A stretch of DNA of 64,000 nt from Burkholderiaceae bacterium (GCA_031253795.1 JAIRVR010000049.1:31996-95995); one strand, 5' to 3'; numbered from the stretch's first letter, positions 28,110 to 36,586 are shown. Numbers and translations: made by a program. Notes: generated by a model from the sequence alone, not told the origin.

Positions 28110-28868
28110 TCACAGCCCCGCCGACACTCCTTCGTGCACGATGGCATGCAATGCGTCGAGATCCCTTATCACCAGACCCTGGGGCTCCACGCGCAGGCAC
28201 TGATCGCGCTCCATGCGCTTGAGCTCCTGGTTCACGCGCTGGCGCGAGGCGCCCAGCAATTGGGCCAGTTCCTCCTGAACCAGTTGGAGGCCTATGCGCA
28301 TTTCGCGCGGATCGTCGAGCGCATGGGTGCCATGGCTGCGCGACAGGTGCAGCAACTGCTTGGCCAGGCGTGCGCGCAACGGCAAGGTGTTGAGATCTTC
28401 GACCAGGCCATAGGTCTGGCGTATGCGCCGGGCCTGCAGCCGCAGCAGGGCGTCGTAGAACTCGGTGTGTGCCGCCAGGATGGCACGGAAGCTGTCCTTG
28501 TCCACGCAGAGCAGGGTGGTATCGCCATGGGCGAAGGCATCGCGCGTGCGTGGCTCGTCCAGGAAGGTGGACATGGCGCCGAACCAGGCACCGGGCTCCA
28601 CGTAGGCCAGCGTGGTCTGCCGGCCCGACAGGCTGGTGGAACTCATGCGCACCGCTCCCTGCGCACAGGCAAACCATTTGTGCGGCGTGTCGCCACGTGC
28701 ATAAATCTGTGCCCCGTTCTTCAGGCGTCGCACCGTGGTCTGGCGCAGTATGTCGTGACGCAGCGAGGGCGATAGCGTGCAGAACCACGGGCCCGCATTG
28801 ATGGCCTCGCGTTCGCTGGGGGTGAGCATGGGCTCGTTGGTACTGGCTTGCAAACCGCGTGTCTCCAT
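28110..28868 (-). CDS. Crp/Fnr family transcriptional regulator
   Basis: A 252-residue regulator with a cyclic-nucleotide-binding-type beta domain (about 35-150, with GAVRMSSTSLSGRQTTLAY and EPGAWFGAMS) and a C-terminal winged HTH (LAQLLGASRQRVNQELKRM, about 205-223). The N-terminal cysteine set of Fnr is absent, so an iron-sulfur sensor is unlikely. The cAMP-contact arginine-serine pair is not clearly conserved either, so the ligand is unknown. It stands at the end of a minus-strand run of small genes. Confidence 0.9.
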   Translation of the reverse strand: METRGLQASTNEPMLTPSEREAINAGPWFCTLSPSLRHDILRQTTVRRLKNGAQIYARGDTPHKWFACAQGAVRMSSTSLSGRQTTLAYVEPGAWFGAMSTFLDEPRTRDAFAHGDTTLLCVDKDSFRAILAAHTEFYDALLRLQARRIRQTYGLVEDLNTLPLRARLAKQLLHLSRSHGTHALDDPREMRIGLQLVQEELAQLLGASRQRVNQELKRMERDQCLRVEPQGLVIRDLDALHAIVHEGVSAGL

Positions 28869-28946
28869 TCGGTTGCAATTTTAGGGCGGGCGCAAGGGGC
28901 TGAGACTCTGCCGGAGGGCTCCGATTTGCAGGCCGCCGGGACAACG

Positions 28947-29126
28947 CTACTCCTGCTCCTTGAGCATGTCCTCCAGCACCTGGATGCTGGCATCGAGGCG
29001 GCCCAGCTCGAAGTCCAGGTCTTCGCGCTGGGCCTCTGCGGCGTGCAACTGCTGTGCCACTCTCTGCCGCTCGTTGCGCAACTGTGCCAGCCGCTCCTCG
29101 ATCGCGCTGATGTCCGGGGCGCTCAT
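28947..29126 (-). CDS. Small coiled-coil protein (59 aa)
   Basis: The second ATG (29126, MSAPDISAIEERLAQL) is preferred because AGGAGG lies eight bases upstream. The 59-residue product is almost wholly helical with heptad-like spacing of Leu and Ile (LAQLRNERQRVAQQL, LGRLDASIQVLEDML). It is similar in size and character to SlyX-type proteins, but lacks a clear family motif. Next upstream is a 51-residue membrane protein on the same strand. Confidence 0.65.
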   Translation of the reverse strand: MSAPDISAIEERLAQLRNERQRVAQQLHAAEAQREDLDFELGRLDASIQVLEDMLKEQE

Positions 29127-29167
29127 GGGCATGTCCTCCTGCCAAAGAATGTCGTAGGCCGGCCTGG

Positions 29168-29323
29168 CTAGCTGCCGCGCACCAGCCTCACCAGCAGGGC
29201 CAGCACCAGCGCCAGCAGAATCAGGCCGATGCTGGCCATCGAGAGATTCAGGGCCTGGCCCTCTTCCTCCGGCTGTCCCGCGCGCTGTTCATCACCTTCC
29301 TGTCCCCGCTTCCCCTGGCCCAT
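29168..29323 (-). CDS. Small single-helix membrane protein (51 aa)
   Basis: The frame runs from ATG 29323 to a TAG at 29168-29170 and encodes MGQGKRGQEGDEQRAGQ at its start. The first 27 residues are hydrophilic and rich in Gln/Glu/Gly. A single membrane helix (IGLILLALVLALLVRLV, about 32-48) ends with RGS. GAGGT lies five bases upstream of the ATG. The clean soluble-then-helix design and its neighbour suggest a real gene, but no family is recognised. Confidence 0.55.
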   Translation of the reverse strand: MGQGKRGQEGDEQRAGQPEEEGQALNLSMASIGLILLALVLALLVRLVRGS

Positions 29324-29427
29324 GGCATACCTCGCTCCCTGGCGTCATGCCGCCAAGGTACAGGTGATGGTGCAAAACGAATATCACTGGAAACAGGTAT
29401 TCGGTCCTTTTCGGGGCGGCCTGGGGT

Positions 29428-30180
29428 TCAGACCGTGCGTGCGCCATCGACGGGGAATTCGACGCCGCTGATGAACTCGGCGGCATCGCTGGCCAGGAAC
29501 AGCGCAGCGGCGGCGATGTCGCCGGGGCGGCTCAGGCGGCCCAGCGGAATGGTGGCCAGGAAGCGGGCCCGGTTTTCCGGGGTGTCGGGCATGCCCATGA
29601 ATTTTTCCAGCAAGCCTGTCTCACCCATCACGGGGCAGATGGCGTTGACGCGTATGCCGTCGGGTCCCAGCTCGACGGCCATGGACTTGGACAGGAGGTT
29701 GACCGCACCCTTGCTCGCGTTGTACCAGGTCAGCCCGGGGCGTGGCCGTATGCCGGCCGTGGAGCCCACATTGAGGATGACGCCCTTCCTGCGCGCGCGC
29801 ATCAAGGGCACTACGGCGTGGGCCATGTGGAAGATGGATTTGACATTGACGGCGAACACGCGGTCGAAGCCGGCCTCGTCGACCTGCAGCATGGGCTGGT
29901 TGTCATGCGTAGTGCCCGCATTGTTGACCACGATGTCCGGCGGACCCCAGCGCTGAACGCAGTCCCGTACCAGGGCCTGGACATCCTCTGCCCGGGACAC
30001 ATCGCAGCGCACGAAATGTGCGGCCTTGCCCAGTGCGTCAGCCAGTGACTGGCCCTGGACCTGGTTCAGGTCGGCGATGACGACGCGCGCGCCCTGCTGC
30101 ACGAAAAGCCGTGCGATGCCTTCCCCGAAGCCGGAGGCGGCGCCCGTCACGATGGCGATCTTGTCCTGGAGCTGGTGCAT
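29428..30180 (-). CDS. SDR family oxidoreductase
   Basis: A classical short-chain dehydrogenase of 250 residues from ATG 30180 (MHQLQDKIAIVTG). The NAD(P)-binding TGAASGFGEGIA is near residue 12, NNAGT near 89, and the catalytic Ser-Tyr-Lys set appears as NVGSTAGIRPRPGLTWYNASKGA. The aspartate at the end of beta-2 (VVIADLN) favours NAD. Substrate is unknown; family members oxidise or reduce small alcohols and ketones. The next upstream minus-strand gene encodes a DUF1993 protein. Confidence 0.9.
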   Translation of the reverse strand: MHQLQDKIAIVTGAASGFGEGIARLFVQQGARVVIADLNQVQGQSLADALGKAAHFVRCDVSRAEDVQALVRDCVQRWGPPDIVVNNAGTTHDNQPMLQVDEAGFDRVFAVNVKSIFHMAHAVVPLMRARRKGVILNVGSTAGIRPRPGLTWYNASKGAVNLLSKSMAVELGPDGIRVNAICPVMGETGLLEKFMGMPDTPENRARFLATIPLGRLSRPGDIAAAALFLASDAAEFISGVEFPVDGARTV

Positions 30181-30239
30181 GGAGTGCCTTGTATCAAGTG
30201 TCAAAACCCTTGCCAGGGCGAGGCCGCCCTGGCGTTGGC

Positions 30240-30749
30240 TCAGTACTGGCCCATGAAGTCGCGCTTGCCCAGCTCCACACCGTTGTGGCGAAGGATGGCG
30301 TAGGCGGTCGTCACATGGAAGAAGAACTGCGGCAGGCCGTAGTGCAGCAGATAGGTCGTGGCCGATAGCTTCTGCTCCTTGGGCGTGCCGGGGCGCAGCA
30401 CGATTTCCAGGCCTTCGCTGTGCTCGAACTGCTGCGGCTGGAAGCCGCCGAGGTGGTCCAGGGCCTTGGCGATGCGCGCCTGCAGATCCGCGAAGCTGGT
30501 TTCACCGTCCGGCCAGGAGGGCGGCTCGGCACCGGCCAGGCGAGAGGCAATGCCTTTGGCAAAGTCCGAGGCGATCTGCACCTGGCGTACCAGGGGAAAC
30601 ATGTCGGGGTACAGGCGGGCCTGCAGCAGGGCAGAGGGATCGATGTGCCTTTGCCCCGCATGTTCCTCGGCCTTGCGCAGTACGTCGGACAGGGCGCGCA
30701 GCATTTGCTGGAGAACGGGAATGGAGGCGTTATACAGAGGGCTGTTCAT
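30240..30749 (-). CDS. DUF1993 family protein
   Basis: A 169-residue protein starting MNSPLYNASIPVLQQMLRAL. It matches the DUF1993 family, predicted to fold as a DinB-like four-helix bundle. Histidines typical of the family are present (EEHAGQRHID, FFHVTTAYAILRHNGVELGK), so metal binding is possible. The C-terminal KRDFMGQY is also a family hallmark. No function is established. It is divergent from the HAD gene. Confidence 0.85.
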   Translation of the reverse strand: MNSPLYNASIPVLQQMLRALSDVLRKAEEHAGQRHIDPSALLQARLYPDMFPLVRQVQIASDFAKGIASRLAGAEPPSWPDGETSFADLQARIAKALDHLGGFQPQQFEHSEGLEIVLRPGTPKEQKLSATTYLLHYGLPQFFFHVTTAYAILRHNGVELGKRDFMGQY

Positions 30750-30869
30750 GGCGTATGGGTGGTGTGGGTCGGCGACGGGCCGGCGGTTGCCGGTCCGTGC
30801 ACACAGGCTACCAGCAAACGACGGAATCCAGGGTACGGGGCGTGCGACCGCCGGGGCCGGGGCGCTAAC

Positions 30870-31604
30870 ATGCACGCCATGCAATGCCCTGACGCAGCTT
30901 CCTGGATCGCGGGCCTGGGCCGCGACCGCTTCGATGCCGCCATCTTCGATATGGACGGCCTGCTGATCGACTCCGAGCCCTTCTGGCAACGTGCCGAGCG
31001 CGAGGCCTTTGCCGAGGTCGGCATCGCCATCACGCAGGACATGTCGCGCGTGACCGCGCCCATGACCACGGCCCAGGTTGCGGCCCATTGGTTCGGTCAT
31101 CGGCCCTGGCGCGGACCCAGCCAGCGGGAGATGGAGCAGCGCGTGATCGGCCGCGTGGCGGCCCTTGTCACGGCGCATGGCCGGGCTTTGCCGGGCGCAC
31201 GCGAAACCCTGCAGGCCTGCCGCGCCCTGGGCTGGCGAGTGGCCCTGGCGTCGAACTCTCCCCTGTCGCTGTGCCATCACACTCTGCAGGCGCTGGGCCT
31301 GCGTACCGCTTTTGATGCCATTGTCTCGGCCGACCAGGTCGAGTGCGGCAAGCCGGCGCCCGATATCTACCACTTCGCGGCTCGGCAACTGCAGGCCGAC
31401 GAGGCGCGCTGCCTGGTGTTCGAGGATTCCGTGCCGGGCGTGCGCGCCGCCCGTCTGGCCGGCATGACCGTCATTGCCGTGCCTTCGCAGGACCAGGTGT
31501 TTGATGGTGGGCAGCCCGCGCCGCACTGGGTGCTGCCCTCACTGTCTGCCGCCCTCGCCCCCTCTGCCAAGGCCGGGATTTTTCCGCCGGTGGAGAGGCT
31601 TTGA
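30870..31604 (+). CDS. HAD family sugar-phosphatase-like hydrolase
   Basis: From ATG 30870 the product has 244 residues (ATG 30879 is the alternative). HAD motif I is FDMDGLLIDSEP with the nucleophile Asp, motif II LASNSPLS, motif III Lys in VECGKPAPDIY, motif IV FEDSVPGVRAA. The cap type and the DGLLIDSEP start match hexitol/2-deoxyglucose-6-phosphatases (HxpB/YniC) and beta-phosphoglucomutase-like enzymes. It converges with a phosphoesterase gene four bases away. Confidence 0.88.
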   Translation: MHAMQCPDAASWIAGLGRDRFDAAIFDMDGLLIDSEPFWQRAEREAFAEVGIAITQDMSRVTAPMTTAQVAAHWFGHRPWRGPSQREMEQRVIGRVAALVTAHGRALPGARETLQACRALGWRVALASNSPLSLCHHTLQALGLRTAFDAIVSADQVECGKPAPDIYHFAARQLQADEARCLVFEDSVPGVRAARLAGMTVIAVPSQDQVFDGGQPAPHWVLPSLSAALAPSAKAGIFPPVERL

Positions 31605-31608
31605 GCGC

Positions 31609-32682
31609 TCAGTCCGCCGCCATGCCGAAATCTTCGCTGTCGGCCTGGATGCCGTCGTCGAAGACCAGCAAGCGTTCGGGCCAGCGCATGGCCGCCAGCT
31701 TGAAGCGCTGCTGCGGATCCTCTCCGGCCAGGCGTGCGCTCCACCGGCCACCCACTGAATAGTCCACGCAAAACACATTGCCACGCCGCCCGTGCCAGGA
31801 CAGGGAACCAGTCTGTCCGAACAGGTTTTCAGCCTGAGCCCCATGGAACGAGGGCCCTCCGCGATTCAGCCGCCGCCAGTAGTGGCCCACGATCACAGCC
31901 TGGGCGTCGGCATACTCGCTCCACCAGGCCACGCGCTCCACGAAGCGCCATTTGCCGCCCGCGTAAAAGGGGTTGCGGCATTCGCGCTCCACCCCCGAGG
32001 TCAGTACCTTGAGCGGGTTGACCATGGCCTTGGCCAGCTCGCTTTCACTGTGTGCAGGCAGAAACGGGGGCAACCAGTTGCGGTCTTCCAGATCGTGGGG
32101 CCATTGCCGGCTTTCGGCGCGCATGCGCTCGGCCACGCGGCTGACCTGGGCCTGCTGGGCAGCCACGGTTTCATAGTGGTCGTAGGCGCTGCGTGCACTG
32201 CCCGGCGGCAGTTCGCGCACCATGGCGATCTGCGGCGCCCGCCAGGCTGCGTGGACGATGCGCAGGTCCTCGCGTTCCAGCGCGATCGGAAGGCGTCCGA
32301 GCAGGCCCAGGGTGGACGGCACATCGGCCAGCGGCATGCGTGCAAAGGGCGCGTACTTGGGCGTGTCGGAAGGCACACGGCTGTCGAAGAACCAGCCTGA
32401 ACCATCCTTGGCATCTTCGCGCAGCAGGTTGATTTCGTGGTTGCCGAGCACGGCCAGTGCCCGGCCCGAGGCCAGCATCGGCATGACGCGTGCCAGCACG
32501 CCGGGGCTGTCGGGACCACGGTCGCAGAAATCGCCCACGAAGACCAGGCGCCGGCCTTCGCGGTGCTGGCCCTGATCGTCATAGCCCAGATGGCCCAGCA
32601 GTTGATCCAGTGCCTGGGCTTCGCCATGGATATCACCGACGATATCGAGCGGACCGGGGGGCAGGGGCTGGACGAGGCTCAT
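31609..32682 (-). CDS. Calcineurin-like metallophosphoesterase
   Basis: A 357-residue phosphoesterase starting at MSLVQPLPPG (ATG 32682). The metal-binding signatures are DIVGDIHGE (near 17), VGDFCDRGPDS (near 50) and LGNHEINLL (near 81), followed by a late VGHYWRR. This is the PP2A/ApaH-like fold. Members act on phosphoproteins, diadenosine tetraphosphate or lipids, and the substrate is not evident. Length is somewhat greater than the minimal fold, with an extra helical insert after residue 90. Confidence 0.85.
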   Translation of the reverse strand: MSLVQPLPPGPLDIVGDIHGEAQALDQLLGHLGYDDQGQHREGRRLVFVGDFCDRGPDSPGVLARVMPMLASGRALAVLGNHEINLLREDAKDGSGWFFDSRVPSDTPKYAPFARMPLADVPSTLGLLGRLPIALEREDLRIVHAAWRAPQIAMVRELPPGSARSAYDHYETVAAQQAQVSRVAERMRAESRQWPHDLEDRNWLPPFLPAHSESELAKAMVNPLKVLTSGVERECRNPFYAGGKWRFVERVAWWSEYADAQAVIVGHYWRRLNRGGPSFHGAQAENLFGQTGSLSWHGRRGNVFCVDYSVGGRWSARLAGEDPQQRFKLAAMRWPERLLVFDDGIQADSEDFGMAAD

Positions 32683-32776
32683 GACGGAACGGAGGGCAAG
32701 GACGAAGGTCGGGCGCGGGCGAAACCGCATTATTGGCGCAGATCTGCCAGGCTTGCCAGCTCCTGTGCGACAGCAC

Positions 32777-33283
32777 TCAGGGCTGTTGTCGCTCCAGGCG
32801 CACAAAGCTGTAGGGCAGGCCCTGGGCCGAAACGTGGTGGCTGCGCGAGACTTCCCGCCACTCGGGGCCGGGCTCGGGCGCGAAGGCGTCGCCTTCGTAG
32901 GCATGATCGATCTCGGTGAGCTCGATGGCATCGGCCAGGGGCAGGGCCTGGGCATAGATCTGGGCACCGCCCATGACCCAGACCTGCTCGGCCGACTGGC
33001 GGCCCAGGTCCAGGGCCTGCGTCAGGCTGGCCGCATGCAGCACACCCGTGGCGGGCGGCTGGGGCTGCCAGCCGATCTGGCGCGATACCACGATGTTGGT
33101 GCGCCCAGGCAGCGGCCGAAAGCGTGCAGGCAGCGAATCCCAGGTCCTGCGGCCCATGATGACGGCGCCGCCCTGGGTCAGTTGCTTGAAGTGCGCCAGG
33201 TCTTCGGGCAGGTGCCAGGGCATGGCGTTGTCCTTGCCGATGACGCCGTTGGCGGCGCGTGCGTAAATGAGTTGTATGGTCAT
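32777..33283 (-). CDS. folA: Dihydrofolate reductase
   Basis: FolA reduces dihydrofolate to tetrahydrofolate. The 168-residue protein begins MTIQLIYARAANGVIGKDN and contains the substrate-site MPWHLPEDLAHFK with the catalytic Asp/Glu position as Glu-Asp, then IMGRRTWDSLP and RTNIVVSRQ. VMGGAQIYAQAL is the conserved cofactor-binding loop. The start overlaps the stop of an upstream HTH gene by four bases, so translation is coupled. thyA lies 17 kb away, not beside folA as in some genomes. Confidence 0.95.
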   Translation of the reverse strand: MTIQLIYARAANGVIGKDNAMPWHLPEDLAHFKQLTQGGAVIMGRRTWDSLPARFRPLPGRTNIVVSRQIGWQPQPPATGVLHAASLTQALDLGRQSAEQVWVMGGAQIYAQALPLADAIELTEIDHAYEGDAFAPEPGPEWREVSRSHHVSAQGLPYSFVRLERQQP

Positions 33284-33723
33284 GGGCTGGTCCCGATTTT
33301 AGGGGAGGCAGGCAGGGCAGCCAGGGGCGGAGCTTCACCCACGGCTGTCGGACGCGACCTCGCTCCGCGGCTGGGGCCCCGCTTTTTCCGGGGCGGGTTG
33401 GCCAGCAGGGCCGCGGTCTGCAGCAAAAGCAGCCGGGCTTCGGCCTGACACAGCCTGAAGGCGTCGCGCAGCTGGCGTTCGTCTTCGCTCAAGGCCTCGG
33501 CCGGGTTCTGTCGCGGCGAGCGCTGGCCGGTCAGCACGAAAAGCAGGTCCATGCCCGCTTCCGCCATTCCCGACAGGATGGTTGCGCCCGGTTGTGCCCC
33601 CGCCTCGTATTTGGCCCACATTTCGCGTCGCACGCCTGCCATCTTGGCCGCCTGCTGTTGCGAGAGACCCAGACGGACACGTTCGCTGCGCAGGCGTACG
33701 CTGATGTGTGCATCCAGAGGCAT
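33280..33723 (-). CDS. Xre-type helix-turn-helix protein upstream of folA
   Basis: From ATG 33723 (MPLDAHISVRLRSERVRLG), favoured by AAGGTGA six bases upstream, the product has 147 residues. An N-terminal HTH (LGLSQQQAAKMAGVRREMWAKYE, residues about 19-41) resembles the Cro/C1 family. A second half is rich in basic and proline residues (NPPRKKRGPSRG) and looks disordered. The stop overlaps the folA start. The role is unknown; coupling suggests it regulates or is co-expressed with folA, but chance packing is possible. Confidence 0.8.
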   Translation of the reverse strand: MPLDAHISVRLRSERVRLGLSQQQAAKMAGVRREMWAKYEAGAQPGATILSGMAEAGMDLLFVLTGQRSPRQNPAEALSEDERQLRDAFRLCQAEARLLLLQTAALLANPPRKKRGPSRGARSRPTAVGEAPPLAALPASPKIGTSP

Positions 33724-33758
33724 ATTCGTCACCTTGCGCATTGCAATTGGTATTTGAA

Positions 33759-33778
33759 TGCACAAGACTGTTTGTGCA
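33759..33778. promoter_or_regulatory. Inverted repeat between the two HTH genes, first
   Basis: TGCACAA (33759-33765) and TTGTGCA (33772-33778) form a perfect seven-base inverted repeat with a six-base spacer. It sits in the 98-base gap between divergent HTH genes and is a candidate operator for one or both. Confidence 0.6.
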
Positions 33779-33790
33779 CTTGCGAAGTGC
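33776..33790. promoter_or_regulatory. Inverted repeat between the two HTH genes, second
   Basis: GCACTTGCGAAGTGC is a perfect palindrome apart from the central base. It overlaps the end of the first repeat by three bases, so the two would compete or act together. Confidence 0.55.
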
Positions 33791-33821
33791 TTTACCTGAC
33801 TAGCAAACGAAAGGTTAGCAG

Positions 33822-34043
33822 ATGCATCCCGAGGAGATCAAAGCAGCCATGCGCATGCGCGGCGTGACCGGCGCGGCCCTGGCGCGTGAACTGAATGTGG
33901 CTGGCAGCAGCGTGTCCCAGGTGATCAACGGGCGCGTGGTTTCGGCCCGTATACGCTGGCGCATCTCTGAAATCACGGGGCTGGCCCTGGACCGGCTGTG
34001 GCCGCCCAAGAAGGCTGCCAGCGACTGGGTGCGCAGCGAATAG
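33822..34043 (+). CDS. Small Ner-like helix-turn-helix protein (73 aa)
   Basis: A short DNA-binding protein, MHPEEIKAAMRMRGVTGAAL at its start, with an HTH core around ALARELNVAGSSVSQVINGR. The tail LDRLWPPKKAAS resembles the end of Ner/Nlp-type phage and chromosomal regulators. It is divergent from the larger HTH gene with two palindromes between them. A lone phage relic is possible, but no other phage gene is near. Confidence 0.7.
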   Translation: MHPEEIKAAMRMRGVTGAALARELNVAGSSVSQVINGRVVSARIRWRISEITGLALDRLWPPKKAASDWVRSE

Positions 34044-34208
34044 CGCCGGTGCAAGCTGCGGATCCGGGGCGCAACCGGGTGGATCACATGCGCTATCGTC
34101 CATGTGCGCTGCGGCGGCGGGATGGGCGTGGCCGGATGTGGCGGCGCGTTGGATCAAGTTTGTAGGGCAGTGACAACCAGCAGCGGGTGCAGCACTGTTT
34201 GAGCCAAG

Positions 34209-34241
34209 CCCTGGGCGCGGAACGAGGCGTTCCGCCCGGGG
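34209..34241. other. GC-rich hairpin downstream of the glycerate-kinase gene
   Basis: CGGAACG (34218-34224) pairs with CGTTCCG (34228-34234) around AGG, with flanking GGG/CCC and CCC/GGG pairs. No T-run follows on either strand. It may mark the 3' end of the minus-strand catabolic cluster, about 60 bases beyond its last stop, or of the small HTH gene. The rest of the 34044-34301 gap shows nothing recognisable. Confidence 0.4.
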
Positions 34242-34301
34242 CCAGCTCGGCGTCAGCGTCGGCTTCGGCCTGATGCCGTAGGACCCCGGGGCCGGGAGGA
34301 A

Positions 34302-35627
34302 TCAGGTCCTTGCCGGGCCGTCGATCAGAATGGCGCGGAAATCATTGACATTGGTATGGGTCGGGCCGGTGATGAACAGGTCGCCCAGTGCCGCAAAGTA
34401 GCCGTAGGCATCGTTGCGCTCCATATGCCCGTTCAGCGACAGTCCCAGCGCCTGGGCACGCGCCAGCGTGTCGGGGCCTACGAAGGCCCCTGCGTTGTCC
34501 TCCACACCGTCGATGCCGTCCGTGTCGGCCGCCAGGGCCCAGACATGGGCCCGGCCGCGCAATCCCGCGGTCAGGCCCAGGCAGAACTCGCCCGCGCGTC
34601 CGCCGCGGCCTCGCGTCCGCCCCTCGCGGCCGGCCGCCAGGGTCACCGTGGTCTCGCCACCTGACAGCAGCAGCAAGGGGGTCTGGCGCTCCTGCGAGGC
34701 GGCGATGAAGACCTGAACCAGGGCCGCGTGTTCCATGCCCACGACGCGTGACTCGCCCTCGATGGCGTCGCCGAGGATGCGTACCTCGATGCCCTGTTGC
34801 CTGGCCTCTTCGGCCGCGGCCTCGAGGGCCTGCCCGGGCGTGGCCACCAGGTGGGCCTCGTGGCCCGCAAGGCGTGGATCTCCCGGCTTGGGGGTTTCCA
34901 GTGTGCCGGCCGCGAGGGCCGCACGCACGCCCCAGGGCAGGGCGATGCCGTAACGGTCCAGGGTGTGCAGGGCCTGTGCGCAGTCCGTGGCATCGGCCAC
35001 CGTGGGGCCGCTGGCGATGGTGCCGATGTCGTCTCCGGGCACGTCGCTGATGGCCAGGGTGATGACGGGCGCGGGCCAGCAGGCCGTTGCGATCCGGCCT
35101 CCCTTGATGCGCGAGAGATGCTTGCGCACGCCGTTGATGGCATGGATGTCCGCACCGCATTCGAGCAAGGCCCGGTGTATGCGCTGCTTGCCAGCCAGGT
35201 CCAGGCCCTCGACCGGCAGGGTGGCCAGTGACGAGCCGCCTCCGGACAGCAGGCATATGACCAGATCGTCCCGGGTCCAGCCCCGGCCCGCCAGCGCCAG
35301 CAGGCGCAGCGCCGCATCATGGCTCGCCTGGTCGGGCACCGGATGGGCGGCTTCCACGACATCGATGCGCTGTGCAAGTCCCTGTGGTCGGAGTGGCTGA
35401 TGGCCATAGCGGGTCACGACCAGGCCGGTCAGCGGCGCATCGGCGGGCCAGACCGCTTCCAGGGCCTGGGCCATGGCTGCAGCGGCCTTGCCGGCGCCCA
35501 GCACCAGGGTACGGCCCCGGGGCGGAGGCGGCAGATGCGGGCGCAGTACTTCCGACGGCAGGGCCCGCCGGACCGCGGCATGGAAAAGCCGCTCCAGCAA
35601 GGGCCTGGGCTGCAGCGGCGCGCTCAT
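34302..35627 (-). CDS. Glycerate 2-kinase type (DUF4147) / TtuD-like
   Basis: A 441-residue protein of the MOFRL/DUF4147 type-II glycerate kinase family, which makes 2-phosphoglycerate from glycerate; some were named hydroxypyruvate reductase (TtuD). It starts MSAPLQPRPLLERLFH and has LVLGAGKAAAAMAQAL near 44, LLSGGGSSL near 122 and the C-terminal ALAADTDGIDG and TGPTHTNVNDF signatures. It overlaps the 2-hydroxyacid dehydrogenase gene by four bases, which makes a hydroxypyruvate-glycerate-phosphoglycerate route plausible. Confidence 0.88.
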   Translation of the reverse strand: MSAPLQPRPLLERLFHAAVRRALPSEVLRPHLPPPPRGRTLVLGAGKAAAAMAQALEAVWPADAPLTGLVVTRYGHQPLRPQGLAQRIDVVEAAHPVPDQASHDAALRLLALAGRGWTRDDLVICLLSGGGSSLATLPVEGLDLAGKQRIHRALLECGADIHAINGVRKHLSRIKGGRIATACWPAPVITLAISDVPGDDIGTIASGPTVADATDCAQALHTLDRYGIALPWGVRAALAAGTLETPKPGDPRLAGHEAHLVATPGQALEAAAEEARQQGIEVRILGDAIEGESRVVGMEHAALVQVFIAASQERQTPLLLLSGGETTVTLAAGREGRTRGRGGRAGEFCLGLTAGLRGRAHVWALAADTDGIDGVEDNAGAFVGPDTLARAQALGLSLNGHMERNDAYGYFAALGDLFITGPTHTNVNDFRAILIDGPART

Positions 35628-36586
35628 GCCCCGTGACCCACCACGTTGACGGGCCGCCCGCACACAAAGGCCTCGATGTTGTCGATGAGCTGGTCCGCGA
35701 GGGCCTGGATGGCCTCCCGTGAGGCCCACGCAACATGCGGGGTCAGGATGAACTGGGGCAGGTCCAGCAGCGACATGAGGACATGGTCGGCCGACGGCGG
35801 CTCTTCCGAGGCAACGTCGAAGCCGGCGCCGGCGATCCGTCCTTCGCGCAGCGCTGCCGCCAGCGCATGCTCGTCGACCAGGCCGCCGCGCGCGGTGTTG
35901 ATGAGCAGGGGCCGGCGGGCCATCTTGCGGAACTCCTCGGCGCCGATCATGTGGCGGGTGTCGGCCGTGAGGGGGCAGTGCAGGCTGATGATGTCCGAGC
36001 GCTCCAGCACCTGCTCGAAGGGCGTGTACAGGCTGCCCATGCCGGCGCGGCCCTTGAAGGCCGCGAACAGCACCTGCATGCCCAGGGCCCTTGCCATGGT
36101 GGCCACCGCATTGCCCAGCACGCCGTCGCCGATGATGCCCAGCGTCGAGCCTGCCAGATCGCGGATGGGGTGGTCGAAGTAGCAGAACTGTCCCGACTGC
36201 TGCCAGCGGCCTGCGCGCACCGATTCACGGTAGGCGCAGATGCTGCGGCGCAGTGCAAACATCAGGGCAAAGCTGTGCTCTGGGACGGTGTGTCCTGCGT
36301 AGTTGCGGATATTGCTGACCGTGACGCCTTGCCGGGCGCAGGCCGCCAGATCGATGGTGTCCGTGCCCGTGGCGGCCACGGCCACCAGCTTCAGCCGGGG
36401 AGCCTGTTGCAGGGCTGTGGCATCGAGCCTGACTTTGTTGACGATGACGATGTCCGCGTCGGCAATGCGCACGGCCACCTCGTCGGGCGCCGTGTGGTCG
36501 TGGCAGCTCATCTGATGGGCGAACGAGGGGCTGCGCACCACGGTGTCGGGCGCCAGGCTGGCGCGGTCCAGGAATGCAATCTTCAT
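35624..36586 (-). CDS. D-2-hydroxyacid dehydrogenase (glycerate dehydrogenase-like)
   Basis: A 320-residue NAD(P)-dependent D-isomer 2-hydroxyacid dehydrogenase. The cofactor loop is GIIGDGVLGNAVATMARAL (about 148-166). The catalytic arginine lies in INTARGGLVDE and the catalytic histidine in LTPHVAWAS. Similarity is to glycerate dehydrogenase/glyoxylate reductase, consistent with the overlapping downstream glycerate kinase. The start MKIAFLDRASLAPD is clear. Substrate within the family cannot be fixed by sequence alone. Confidence 0.88.
   Translation of the reverse strand: MKIAFLDRASLAPDTVVRSPSFAHQMSCHDHTAPDEVAVRIADADIVIVNKVRLDATALQQAPRLKLVAVAATGTDTIDLAACARQGVTVSNIRNYAGHTVPEHSFALMFALRRSICAYRESVRAGRWQQSGQFCYFDHPIRDLAGSTLGIIGDGVLGNAVATMARALGMQVLFAAFKGRAGMGSLYTPFEQVLERSDIISLHCPLTADTRHMIGAEEFRKMARRPLLINTARGGLVDEHALAAALREGRIAGAGFDVASEEPPSADHVLMSLLDLPQFILTPHVAWASREAIQALADQLIDNIEAFVCGRPVNVVGHGA

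Noticed and set aside
33822..34043. Prophage remnant around the Ner-like gene
   Set aside because: No integrase, structural gene, attachment repeat or composition change is seen nearby; neighbours are ordinary metabolic genes.
34044..34301. Possible small gene or RNA in the gap after the Ner-like gene
   Set aside because: No frame with a ribosome site is convincing; only the GC-rich hairpin at 34209-34241 stands out, and it lacks a U-tract.
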